Positions 1 to 8,428 of a DNA stretch of 64,000 bases are shown here, one piece after another. The position numbers and the translations under genes are program-made. This DNA comes from an uncultured Bacteroidota bacterium (GTDB taxonomy: Bacteria; Bacteroidota; Bacteroidia; Bacteroidales; F082), in assembly GCA_903891085.1 (NCBI GenBank), contig CAITDJ010000138.1, positions 1-64,000 of the forward strand, written 5' to 3'. How positions within the stretch are numbered: position 1 is the first letter of the stretch; every line of letters begins with the position of its first letter. The notes below the pieces were generated by a model that saw nothing but the letters and a program-made list of their open reading frames with translations, searched no databases and had not been told where the DNA came from.

Positions 1-209
1 CCACAGGTTATTCATGAATATACTGCATTAATATTAATAATTATTTGAATTCGTCACAGGCTTTGTTAACAAATTAACAGAAAACCAAATAACCAATAAC
101 AATAAAGTTATTAACAATTTGAGTAAAAATTAATATTTAAATTGCTGATTTTTAGTAATATAAATATTGTACTCGTTTTGTTCCTATCAATTTTAAACAA
201 TATTATTAC
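1..209. other. A+T-rich non-coding leader, nothing recognised
   Basis: This stretch precedes the first gene. It is very A+T-rich and contains no convincing open frame, tRNA or strong hairpin. It may hold the end of an upstream unit that lies outside the window. Nothing beyond the promoter that follows it can be supported. Confidence 0.5.
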
Positions 210-210
210 A

Positions 211-237
211 TTGTATTGCATAATTATTCTAACTTTG
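211..237 (+). promoter_or_regulatory. Bacteroidota-type promoter of the DhaL-DegV fusion gene
   Basis: An exact TAnnTTTG -7 box (TAACTTTG, 230-237) is preceded by TTG at 211-213, a 16-base gap that is slightly short for the usual TTG/TAnnTTTG pair. Transcription would begin near 243, leaving about a 33-base leader before the TTG start codon at 277. Confidence 0.55.
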
Positions 238-276
238 TGATGGATAAAAGGATTTTAACTCTAAAACCTATAAATA

Positions 277-2070
277 TTGGAAAGTATCAAAGTAACTGAA
301 ATAAACGGAATACAGCTCTATTACAGTTTTATTTCCGGCGCTCAGCGTATTTTTGAAAACCAAAAACTTCTTAACAAAATCAATGTTTTTCCGGTTGCAG
401 ATGCAGATACAGGCACCAATCTTGCCTCCACCATGAGAAGCATTGTGAATACAGCCCAGCCTCAGGAAAGCCTGAAGTTGACAGCAGTTGCACTCGCTGA
501 TGCTGCATTGATCGGAGCCAGAGGTAATTCAGGAATTATTTTCGCTCAGTTTCTTTATGGTTTCAGTAATGAAATTAAAGATGAAGCCACGCTTACAGTA
601 AGTGCATTTGCCGAATACATGAACAAAGCGGTTCGTTATGCTTACGAAGCCATTGCAAACCCGGTGGAAGGCACCATGATTTCAGTAATAAAAGATTGGG
701 CGGAGTATATTTATCTGCTGAAAGACAAATTTGACGACTTTCTGAAATTGCTGCTTGATGGATTAATGAAAGCCATGGAATCACTGAAGTTAACAACAAC
801 ACGTATGGCAGTGCTTGCCAAAGCAAATGTTGTTGATGCCGGTGCAAAAGGCTTTGTAGTTTTTCTGGAAGGCATGTTCGATTATTTCAAAAATGGCCAG
901 GTTCAGATTGCTTTTGATGACACAAAAATTGAAATTGAAGAAGCGACTAATGCCATCAACCATGATGACATCACCTTTCGTTTCTGTACTGAAGCCATGA
1001 TTAAAGGCGAAAATCTCACACGCGATGCCTTTACAAAAGCCATGGAAGGAATGGGTGATTCGGTTGTGATAGCTGGGTCCCCTACAAAAATGCGTATTCA
1101 TATCCATACCGATCAGCCCTGGCTCCTTTTCGAAAAGATAGCCAAAATAGGAACTGTGACCTATAAAAAGGTTGATGATATGGTGATGCAGAATGACCTT
1201 GCCTCTAACCGCAAATTCAAAATTGGTATCGTAACCGATTCAACTTGTGATATTCCAAATGAGTTGTTGCAGAAATATCAGATTCAGGTCGTACCCCTTA
1301 CCATTCACTTTGGTGAAGAATACTTCCTCGACAGAATCACATTACAACCCGAACAGTTCTTTAAAAAACTTCAAAAATCGGATACACATCCAACTACCGC
1401 ACAACCCGCATATCCCGAGTTTGTCAATCGCTATAACTATCTCGCTACACACTACGATTCCATCATCGCAGCCCACATCAGCTCGGGGATGAGCGGAACC
1501 TGGCAAAATAGCCTGAATGCCTCACGAAAAATCTCAGATGAAACCGGGAAACGAATTTCAGTTGTTGATACAAAAAAAATATCAAGCGGACTTGGACTGA
1601 TTGTATTACGCATGGCAGAAGCAATCGATACCGGTATCAGCCACGATAGTATCGTTCACGATATGAAAGACTGGGCCGACAATACAAAGATCCTTGTTTC
1701 GTCCAAAACCATGAAATATATGGTCAGGAGTGGCCGTGTTAGCTATTCAAAAGGTTTGTTGGGTAAATTACTGGGTATCAAACCTATCGTTGAAGTTAAA
1801 AACCATGGTAAAACCGAAACTTTTGGTAAACCATTTAACGAGAAAGCAAGCATGAAAATCGTTATGGACGAAATGAAAAGATTCGTAGCAGATAACGATG
1901 TCTGGGGTTATTCTATATCTCATGCCGAAAATTTGACTGTTGCCAACTGGTATGCCGAACAAATGGAATTACTGACGGGAAAGAAACCTGTGTTTATAAA
2001 TGATGCTTCACCTGTATTGGTTACCAATGCCGGTCCGGGTGTTGTCGCACTTTCGGTTATGCTGAAATAA
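277..2070 (+). CDS. DhaL (FakA-like) - DegV (FakB-like) fusion protein
   Basis: A 597-residue protein combining two halves that are usually separate. Residues about 9-205 are a DhaL/Dak2 kinase-like domain with the nucleotide/metal loop PVADADTGTN (39-48; the aspartates D42 and D44 are kept) and ARGNSG at 81-86. Residues about 230-306 match the FakA middle domain, with C237, H275 and H277 in the positions of its zinc ligands. Residues about 315-597 are a DegV fatty-acid-binding domain, beginning IGIVTDSTCDIP and containing HISSGMSGT. In Firmicutes FakA phosphorylates fatty acids held by FakB; by inference this protein could do both for exogenous fatty acids. The start is a TTG placed sensibly after the promoter, and no in-frame ATG precedes the DhaL domain. 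It is monocistronic, with its own promoter and terminator. Confidence 0.9.
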   Translation: MESIKVTEINGIQLYYSFISGAQRIFENQKLLNKINVFPVADADTGTNLASTMRSIVNTAQPQESLKLTAVALADAALIGARGNSGIIFAQFLYGFSNEIKDEATLTVSAFAEYMNKAVRYAYEAIANPVEGTMISVIKDWAEYIYLLKDKFDDFLKLLLDGLMKAMESLKLTTTRMAVLAKANVVDAGAKGFVVFLEGMFDYFKNGQVQIAFDDTKIEIEEATNAINHDDITFRFCTEAMIKGENLTRDAFTKAMEGMGDSVVIAGSPTKMRIHIHTDQPWLLFEKIAKIGTVTYKKVDDMVMQNDLASNRKFKIGIVTDSTCDIPNELLQKYQIQVVPLTIHFGEEYFLDRITLQPEQFFKKLQKSDTHPTTAQPAYPEFVNRYNYLATHYDSIIAAHISSGMSGTWQNSLNASRKISDETGKRISVVDTKKISSGLGLIVLRMAEAIDTGISHDSIVHDMKDWADNTKILVSSKTMKYMVRSGRVSYSKGLLGKLLGIKPIVEVKNHGKTETFGKPFNEKASMKIVMDEMKRFVADNDVWGYSISHAENLTVANWYAEQMELLTGKKPVFINDASPVLVTNAGPGVVALSVMLK

Positions 2071-2092
2071 TCATAAACATTCGCACTTTATA

Positions 2093-2127
2093 AAAAATGC
2101 CGGATTCATAAGCCGGCATTTTTGTTT
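2093..2127 (+). terminator. Rho-independent terminator after the DhaL-DegV gene
   Basis: A perfect 11-bp stem (AAAAATGCCGG, 2093-2103, with CCGGCATTTTT, 2113-2123) has a 9-base loop and runs into T-rich sequence. It lies 22 bases after the stop codon. The A-rich 5' arm would let it also work for the convergent MFS gene. Confidence 0.85.
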
Positions 2128-2184
2128 TAAAGTATATTGTGATTCCAAACGATTTTCGGTATTCCAATACGATAATAGTGCAGT

Positions 2185-3537
2185 TTAAACCTTTGATGAA
2201 ATGGGTTCTCTTCTTTCGATCCCTATAATAATCAGGAAGAAAACCAAGCCTGTAATAAAGAAAATAATAATCGACAACACTGAAGCACGCATACTTCCAG
2301 TGAGGGTCTCCATCAATCCAAAACTGAAAGTACCAGCCACTGTAGCCAGCTTTTCCATGACATCATAGAAACTGAAAAACGAAGTATGATTTTTGGTTTC
2401 GGGAGGAATCATCTTCGAAAAAGTTGAACGTGTCAGCGCCTGAGAACCACCCATCACCAATCCAACGAAAACCGCAACCACGATGAATCCCAATGCACCA
2501 TGTATAAAATAGGCGCCGATGACAATCAAAATCCATGATATGATTAATCCGGTAAGCACCTGAAAATTACCCCAACGGGCAGAAAGGTTTGCAAACAAAT
2601 AGGCACCTGCCATACCCACAATCTGAATGATTAAAATAACAGGGATCAATACCGCATCTGAGAGCCCAAGTTCCTTGGCGCCAAAGGTAGCAGCCATGAA
2701 CATTACCGTAAGAATTCCACTGATAACAAAAAAGAAACCAATGAGATACAAGGTCATTTTGCGTGATTGAAATACCTGTTTTGCAACAACCTGTAATTCC
2801 TGATAGCCTTTGATAAACAAATTGGCACCTTTCTGCCGGTGACCAAACGTATACTTAGGGAGTTTAATAAATGTCATCCTGGAAAAAAACAGCCACCAAA
2901 CACATACGGAAGCAAAGGCGAGTTTCGCAGGAATAGTACTATCCACAATACCGAATAAGTCAGGTTTCAACACCACAATCAAATTTGTTAGCAGTAAGAT
3001 GACAGCTCCAAGATATCCCATCGAGTATCCCCTGGCACTTATCATATCCTGATCTTCGGGATTTGCAATGATTGGCAAAAACGAATTGTAGAACACAAGA
3101 CTTCCTCCATATCCGAATGTGGCTAATGTAAATGCAATGATCCCCAATTCGATGTGCTGCCTGTCAAAGAAGAACAGCACTCCGCATGAGATAGCACCTA
3201 TGAATGTGAACACTTTCATGAACGTTTTTCGGCGCCCGGTGTAATCGGCCAGTGATGAAAATAAGGGAGAAAAAAGTGCGACAATCAGGTAGGCACTTGC
3301 AATGGACCATGAATAAGCAACGGTATTGATTACCTCGTAACCAAAAAAGGAAATAAAATTCCCATGATCAGAACTGGTGACTGAGATAAAATATATTGGA
3401 AATATTGCCGATAAAATGGTCAGTTGATAGACCGAATTTGCCCAATCATACATCACCCAGGCCCTGATAGTTTTTTTATCGCCCTTTTGTATAGGTCTGA
3501 ATTTGGAAAATTTAGATTCGTTTTTTTCTTCAGCCAT
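2185..3537 (-). CDS. MFS transporter, UMF1/Atg22-like family
   Basis: A 450-residue polytopic membrane protein with about 12 hydrophobic segments. The N-terminal signature IRAWVMYDWANSVYQLTI, followed by a long hydrophobic run, is typical of bacterial UMF1-type transporters related to yeast vacuolar effluxer Atg22. A cytoplasmic loop with DYTGRRKTFMK follows the first helices, as in MFS proteins, and the C-terminal tail is short and charged. The family is thought to export small molecules such as amino acids, but the substrate cannot be read from sequence. The gene is transcribed convergently with the DhaL-DegV gene and divergently from the acyl-CoA synthetase gene. No exact TAnnTTTG box was found upstream on its strand. 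Confidence 0.88.
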   Translation of the reverse strand: MAEEKNESKFSKFRPIQKGDKKTIRAWVMYDWANSVYQLTILSAIFPIYFISVTSSDHGNFISFFGYEVINTVAYSWSIASAYLIVALFSPLFSSLADYTGRRKTFMKVFTFIGAISCGVLFFFDRQHIELGIIAFTLATFGYGGSLVFYNSFLPIIANPEDQDMISARGYSMGYLGAVILLLTNLIVVLKPDLFGIVDSTIPAKLAFASVCVWWLFFSRMTFIKLPKYTFGHRQKGANLFIKGYQELQVVAKQVFQSRKMTLYLIGFFFVISGILTVMFMAATFGAKELGLSDAVLIPVILIIQIVGMAGAYLFANLSARWGNFQVLTGLIISWILIVIGAYFIHGALGFIVVAVFVGLVMGGSQALTRSTFSKMIPPETKNHTSFFSFYDVMEKLATVAGTFSFGLMETLTGSMRASVLSIIIFFITGLVFFLIIIGIERREPISSKV

Positions 3538-3760
3538 AGTATAATAGGTTTGATAAGTTCATGTCATTAATACAATAGATTGCAAGCATTTAAAAATTTG
3601 ACTTTTAAAAACCCGAATCCCTATAGTTGCCTTTGAGTAAATCAAACCTCAAAGTTGGTATATTTATTTAAAAAGTCAAGTTTTTATTCTATTTTAATTG
3701 ACTACTCTTTGAATTCATTCTAAATTTTAACACACACTGTTTAGCTGTTTTAGAAATTGT

Positions 3761-3768
3761 TACATTTG
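3761..3768 (+). promoter_or_regulatory. -7 promoter box of the acyl-CoA synthetase gene
   Basis: TACATTTG matches TAnnTTTG exactly. Transcription would begin near 3774, which excludes the TTG at 3773 as start codon and supports the ATG at 3809. No clear TTG lies at the usual -33 distance. Confidence 0.5.
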
Positions 3769-3808
3769 CCTGTTGCTATTGTTAATTCCTGAACAACAAA
3801 TTAAATAC

Positions 3809-5863
3809 ATGATTACAAGACAGTTAACACATCCTAACAGTATAGTTGTTATTGGCGCATCCAATGATATTCACAAGCCGGGCGGCAAAGTTTTGAAAAA
3901 TATTATTGATGGGGGATTCAAAGGCACACTTTTGGTTTCAAACCCAAAAGAAGAAACTGTTCAAGGCATAAGAAGTTTTCAGAATCCTGCAGATTTACCA
4001 ACAGTCGATCTTGCTGTGATCGCCATTGCTGCCAAATATATACCAGAATTGGTCGAATTGCTTGCTTTTCAGAAAGATACCAAAGCATTTATCATATTGT
4101 CAGCTGGTTTCAGTGAGGAAAGTGCAGAGGGAAAAGTATTGGAAGATAAAATTGTGGCGACAATAAATCAGGTTGGTGGTTCTCTGATTGGCCCAAATTG
4201 CGTGGGAATTCTCACACCGCAGCACCATAGTATTTTCACTGAACCCATACCAAATCTACAATCAAATGGCTGCGATTTCATCTCAGGTTCAGGCGCAACA
4301 GCCTGTTTTATCATGGAAGCCGGCATTCCAAAAGGATTGACTTTTGCCAATGTTTTTTCAGTTGGAAATTCAGCACAGATGGGTGTCGAAGAAGTGTTGA
4401 AGCATCTTGATGAAAACTTTGATCCGGAACATGATTCGAAAATTAAACTATTGTATATCGAGAACATCTCCAAACCGCAGATGTTGCTCAAACATGCCTC
4501 TTCATTAATCAGAAAAGGATGCAAAATAGCAGCGATTAAAGCCGGAACAAGTGAGGCGGGCAGTCGTGCGGCCTCATCACATACGGGCGCCTTAGCCAGT
4601 TCTGATGTTGCTGTGGATGCGCTGTTCCGCAAAGCCGGAATCGTCCGTTGTTATGGTCGCGAAGATTTGATTGCCGTAGCATCCGTTTTTATGCATCCGA
4701 CATTCACAGGCAACAAAATTGCGGTAATCACTCACGCCGGTGGCCCTGCAGTCATGCTCACCGATGCCCTGTCATCAAATGGGCTGGAAGTACCAACAAT
4801 AAGTTGCATAAAAGCAGAATCATTGAAAGAAAAGCTTTTCCCCGGTTCTTCTGTTTCTAATCCGATTGACTTTCTGGCCACTGGAACCGCTGAGCAGTTG
4901 GCATTCATTATTGACGCATGCAACGACGATTTTGACGAAATAGACGCCATGATTGTCATCTTTGGAACACCCGGCCTGAGTGAGATATTTGATGTATATG
5001 CCATCCTCGACGAAAAAATGAAATCGAGTAAAAAACCAATCTTTCCGGTGCTCCCGTCTATTTTGACAGCTGGAAAAGAAGTTGAATTTTTTCTATCAAA
5101 AGGTCGCATCAACTTTCCTGATGAGGTAAATTTAGGAAATGCGTTGGGGAAAGTGATGCGAACACAGCCACCACTGGAATCTGTCAATCCTAGTTCAATC
5201 GATACGGCTAAAATTAGAACTATCATCGGAAAAACCGAAAATGGCTATATTTCCCCTGAAATGATTCAGCAATTACTCGATGCAGCCGGAATCAGAAGAG
5301 CAGGTGAGCATGTGGTGAATTCAAAGGAAGAAGCAGTTCAATCAGCCAATAAACTTGGTTTTCCATTGGTAATGAAAGTGGTTGGTCCAATTCATAAATC
5401 AGACGTTGGAGGAGTGGTACTGCATATTGATAGTCTTGAAAAAGTAGTTGCTGAATTTGAAAGGATGATTCAAATAAAAGACACTACGGCAATTTTAATG
5501 CAACAAATGCTTAGCGGAACCGAATTGTTTGTTGGCGCAAAAAGAGAACCAAAATTCGGACATATTATTTTAGGCGGACTTGGAGGCATTTTCATCGAGG
5601 TGCTGAAAGATGTGAGTAGTGCTTTAATACCGATCGGTAAAACGGAAGCCCTGGGCATGATACATTCATTGAAAAGTTATAAGATAATTCAAGGTGTGAG
5701 GGGACAAAAACCCATAGATGAAGACGCATTTGCTGAAACAATATGCCGCTTATCTGCCCTACTCGAAGCAGCACCAGAAATTGCAGAAATTGATCTCAAT
5801 CCATTGTTGGGCAATCATTTAGGTGTTATTGCTGTGGACGCCCGCATCCGAATTGAAAAATAA
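3809..5863 (+). CDS. ADP-forming acetyl/acyl-CoA synthetase, fused alpha-beta subunits
   Basis: A 684-residue enzyme that converts acyl-CoA, ADP and phosphate into the free acid, CoA and ATP. The N-terminal CoA-binding Rossmann domain (about 5-130) begins SIVVIGASNDIHKPGGK. Next come succinyl-CoA-ligase-like flavodoxin folds with the phospho-histidine motif SHTGALA (H258). The C-terminal ATP-grasp domain (about 470-684) contains FPLVMKVVGPIHKSDVGGV. The fused, single-chain arrangement occurs in many bacteria and protists, while Thermococcales split it into two subunits. The open frame extends 12 codons further upstream to a TTG, but the promoter box makes the ATG at 3809 the better start. The next gene begins four bases after the stop, so the two are probably cotranscribed. 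The likely role is substrate-level phosphorylation on acyl-CoA made by the 2-oxoacid oxidoreductase encoded nearby. Confidence 0.88.
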   Translation: MITRQLTHPNSIVVIGASNDIHKPGGKVLKNIIDGGFKGTLLVSNPKEETVQGIRSFQNPADLPTVDLAVIAIAAKYIPELVELLAFQKDTKAFIILSAGFSEESAEGKVLEDKIVATINQVGGSLIGPNCVGILTPQHHSIFTEPIPNLQSNGCDFISGSGATACFIMEAGIPKGLTFANVFSVGNSAQMGVEEVLKHLDENFDPEHDSKIKLLYIENISKPQMLLKHASSLIRKGCKIAAIKAGTSEAGSRAASSHTGALASSDVAVDALFRKAGIVRCYGREDLIAVASVFMHPTFTGNKIAVITHAGGPAVMLTDALSSNGLEVPTISCIKAESLKEKLFPGSSVSNPIDFLATGTAEQLAFIIDACNDDFDEIDAMIVIFGTPGLSEIFDVYAILDEKMKSSKKPIFPVLPSILTAGKEVEFFLSKGRINFPDEVNLGNALGKVMRTQPPLESVNPSSIDTAKIRTIIGKTENGYISPEMIQQLLDAAGIRRAGEHVVNSKEEAVQSANKLGFPLVMKVVGPIHKSDVGGVVLHIDSLEKVVAEFERMIQIKDTTAILMQQMLSGTELFVGAKREPKFGHIILGGLGGIFIEVLKDVSSALIPIGKTEALGMIHSLKSYKIIQGVRGQKPIDEDAFAETICRLSALLEAAPEIAEIDLNPLLGNHLGVIAVDARIRIEK

Positions 5864-5867
5864 TTGT

Positions 5868-6590
5868 ATGAAGAGAAATGATCTGATTACAATCTTGATT
5901 GTCGTTACCATTCTAAGTCCCTTTTTTCTTTCTGAAACCTTTTACGACACCTATAATCTACTGAACACAAATCACAGTATGATCATGAGTTTTGTAAAAT
6001 TTGCCTTATTGGCGACCTTTGGTGAAATGATTGCATTGCGGTTGCAAACCGGAAAATATAATCAAAAAGGATTTGGAATTATGCCTCGCGCCATTGTCTG
6101 GGGTTTTTTGGGAATAACTATTAAAATTGCATTTGTCATTTTCGCAGCCGGAACACCCGTATTACTTGGTTATCTAGGGCTAAACATTGTTGCAATCAGC
6201 ACGGCCAGGCTATCACTACAATCGGTTTTCATCGCATTCTCAATAAGCACTTTCATGAATATCATGTATGCACCCATCATGATGACGTTTCATAAAATTA
6301 CTGATATTCATATTATTACAACTGGCGGCACTGTTTCAGGATTATTCAAACCGATTCAATTCGGGACAATCTTAGCACAAATTGAATGGAAAAGACAATG
6401 GGATTTTATCTTCAAAAAGACAATCCCTTTTTTTTGGATACCAGCACATACCGTCACCTTTCTGCTTCCGGCCAATTTTCAGGTCTTGTTTGCTGCCATG
6501 CTGGGAATTGCATTGGGCATTATTCTCAGTTTTATTAAATCACAAAAGCCGGAGCAAATAAACTCAATTCAATCAAACAACACAGAATAA
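5868..6590 (+). CDS. Mpv17/PMP22-like integral membrane protein
   Basis: A 240-residue protein with about five to six hydrophobic segments. I recognise it as a Bacteroidota protein usually annotated as Mpv17/PMP22-like. The C-terminal stretch with KKTIPFFWIPAHTVTFLLP followed by FQVLFAAMLGIALG resembles the C-terminal signature of the eukaryotic Mpv17 family. The open frame reaches back into the preceding gene, but the ATG at 5868, four bases after the acyl-CoA synthetase stop, gives a protein that starts directly before its first membrane helix. The function is unknown. Operon placement suggests a link with acyl-CoA or organic-acid metabolism, perhaps as a channel, but that is inference only. 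Confidence 0.6.
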   Translation: MKRNDLITILIVVTILSPFFLSETFYDTYNLLNTNHSMIMSFVKFALLATFGEMIALRLQTGKYNQKGFGIMPRAIVWGFLGITIKIAFVIFAAGTPVLLGYLGLNIVAISTARLSLQSVFIAFSISTFMNIMYAPIMMTFHKITDIHIITTGGTVSGLFKPIQFGTILAQIEWKRQWDFIFKKTIPFFWIPAHTVTFLLPANFQVLFAAMLGIALGIILSFIKSQKPEQINSIQSNNTE

Positions 6591-6643
6591 AACTGAATTC
6601 ATTTGACTATAATAGTCATCACATTAATAATTTCTGCAATCGA

Positions 6644-6676
6644 TTGCAAAACATAAAAACTTTTTCATTAGATTTG
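6644..6676 (+). promoter_or_regulatory. Promoter of the aminotransferase gene
   Basis: TTG at 6644-6646 and an exact TAnnTTTG box (TAGATTTG, 6669-6676) are separated by 22 bases, within the usual Bacteroidota range. The ATG lies at 6729, giving a leader of roughly 45 bases. Confidence 0.6.
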
Positions 6677-6728
6677 TAGAAACAGATTAGATATAATTAA
6701 AGTATTGAAATATAAATAGTTAAGATTT

Positions 6729-8057
6729 ATGACCCACACCCCTATACAGCCTGAAATAGTTCAGCAAAAAATTAATGAAAGTGGATTAGCCTCCATCGGA
6801 AAAGCATCTATCCGTGAAATCAAGAAACTCGTCGATATGATTGAACAAGCTTCCGGGCAAAAGTTCATCAGAATGGAGATGGGAATACCCGGATTACCAC
6901 CCTCGAAGATCGGTGTTGCCGGTCAGATTGAAGCACTTAAAAAAGGCGTTGCGGCCATCTATCCCGATATTCATGGTATTCCGGTCCTCAAAAATGAAAT
7001 ATCCCGTTTTGTAAAGCTCTTTATGAATATCGACGTAAATCCTGAAGGTTGTATTCCAACAGTAGGTTCAATGCAAGGTGGATTTGCCTCATTTTTAATG
7101 CTCGGAAGAATTTATAAGGACCGTGACACTACCTTGTTTATTGACCCGGGTTTTCCGGTTCACAAACAGCAACATAAAGTGTTAAATATCAAATATGAAA
7201 GCTTTGATGTTTACAATTTTCGCGGTGAGAAACTTCGCGAAAAGCTTGAGTCCTATTTTAAAAAAGGCAATATTCATTCTGTCCTTTATTCCAATCCCAA
7301 TAATCCTTCATGGATTTGTTTCACCGAAAAAGAACTTCAAATCATTGGTGAATTGGCAAATAAGTATGATATCGTCATTATGGAAGACCTTGCCTATTTT
7401 GGCATGGATTTCAGAAATGACTACAGCAAACCTGGGCAGGCACCTTTTCAACCCACTGTTGCCAATTACACTGATAAGTATATCCTGTTCATTTCCAGTT
7501 CAAAAGCTTTCAGTTATGCCGGTGAGCGCATTGGAATGATGGTGATTGCCAACAATCTCTTCCAAAACCATTTCCCAGATCTAAAGCGATTCTATCCAAA
7601 CGACTTGTTCGGATACAATATGATATTTGGCACGCTATATCCCTTAAGTTCCGGAACGTCCCATTCAGCACAATACGCCCTCACCGCGATATTACAAGCC
7701 GCCAATGACGGACAATTCAATTTTGTTGATGAAGTAAAGGAGTATGGTGAAAAGGCGCATATCATGAAGAAACTATTCACCGAAAACGGATTCAACATAG
7801 TGTATGATATGGATGAAGACAAACCCATTGCGGATGGTTTCTATTTTACATACGCATATCCGGGCTTTACAGGGGTAGAATTATTAGAAAAAATGATTTA
7901 TTACGGTATAAGTGCCATTTCACTGGATATAACCGGAAGCGACCGTCATGAGGGCATCAGGGCATGCACTTCACTCATTCAACGGAATCAATTCGATACC
8001 CTGGAGTTGCGCCTTAAACAATTCCATGCCGATCATCCGATAAATGCAAACCTATAA
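6729..8057 (+). CDS. PLP-dependent aminotransferase, class I/II (fold type I)
   Basis: A 442-residue pyridoxal-phosphate enzyme. Family hallmarks are visible: SNPNNPSW (188-195), the aspartate region IVIMEDLAYFG (about 215-225), and the cofactor lysine K259 in SSSKAFSYAGERIG. It is slightly longer than the typical 390-400 residues because of inserts around the small domain. It would transfer the amino group of an amino acid to 2-oxoglutarate or another acceptor; the specificity cannot be determined. The ferredoxin-dependent 2-oxoacid oxidoreductase operon starts 118 bases downstream and an ADP-forming acyl-CoA synthetase lies upstream. This suggests it produces the 2-oxoacid for that oxidoreductase. 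It has its own promoter. Confidence 0.85.
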   Translation: MTHTPIQPEIVQQKINESGLASIGKASIREIKKLVDMIEQASGQKFIRMEMGIPGLPPSKIGVAGQIEALKKGVAAIYPDIHGIPVLKNEISRFVKLFMNIDVNPEGCIPTVGSMQGGFASFLMLGRIYKDRDTTLFIDPGFPVHKQQHKVLNIKYESFDVYNFRGEKLREKLESYFKKGNIHSVLYSNPNNPSWICFTEKELQIIGELANKYDIVIMEDLAYFGMDFRNDYSKPGQAPFQPTVANYTDKYILFISSSKAFSYAGERIGMMVIANNLFQNHFPDLKRFYPNDLFGYNMIFGTLYPLSSGTSHSAQYALTAILQAANDGQFNFVDEVKEYGEKAHIMKKLFTENGFNIVYDMDEDKPIADGFYFTYAYPGFTGVELLEKMIYYGISAISLDITGSDRHEGIRACTSLIQRNQFDTLELRLKQFHADHPINANL

Positions 8058-8175
8058 TTTAAACTCTTTATAAATTGAAGTGTATTCGTAATTTAGACAT
8101 GGTTAAAAACGGTTTAATCGGTTATAAAACAGTAAATTCGTAGAAAAAAATAATCATTTAATTATCTATTCAGAT

Positions 8176-8406
8176 ATGGCAAAAATGAGAGGTGCAATCG
8201 TGGTCGATATACATAAATGCAAAGGCTGTGGTGTTTGTGTTCCATCATGCCCTAGCGAAGTGATCGACCTCGCTAATGAAGTGAACGGGAAAGGCTACCA
8301 TTATGCTTTTATGAATAAACCTGAAGAATGTACAGGTTGTTCGAATTGTGCAGTGGTTTGCCCCGATGGTGTTATCACTGTTTATCGGTTGAAAGTAAAC
8401 AGTTAA
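8176..8406 (+). CDS. korD: 2-oxoacid:ferredoxin oxidoreductase, delta (ferredoxin) subunit
   Basis: A 76-residue protein with two [4Fe-4S] motifs: C15-x2-C18-x2-C21-x3-C25 and C52-x2-C55-x2-C58-x3-C62. It is the electron-carrying subunit of the complex whose alpha, beta and gamma subunits follow. The order delta-alpha-beta-gamma is typical of the VOR/KOR-type enzymes of Bacteroidota. A near-match to the -7 box (TAAATTCG, about 8131-8138) lies upstream, so the operon promoter is probably in the gap after the aminotransferase gene. The gene symbol is by family position, since 2-oxoglutarate and branched-chain 2-oxoacid enzymes are hard to tell apart. Confidence 0.88.
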   Translation: MAKMRGAIVVDIHKCKGCGVCVPSCPSEVIDLANEVNGKGYHYAFMNKPEECTGCSNCAVVCPDGVITVYRLKVNS

Positions 8407-8428
8407 TAATAAAATAAAAAACAGAATA

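Noticed and set aside
3773-3808. TTG start giving 12 extra residues for the acyl-CoA synthetase
   Set aside because: It coincides with the predicted transcription start from the TACATTTG box, and the extra residues precede the CoA-binding domain without conserved features.
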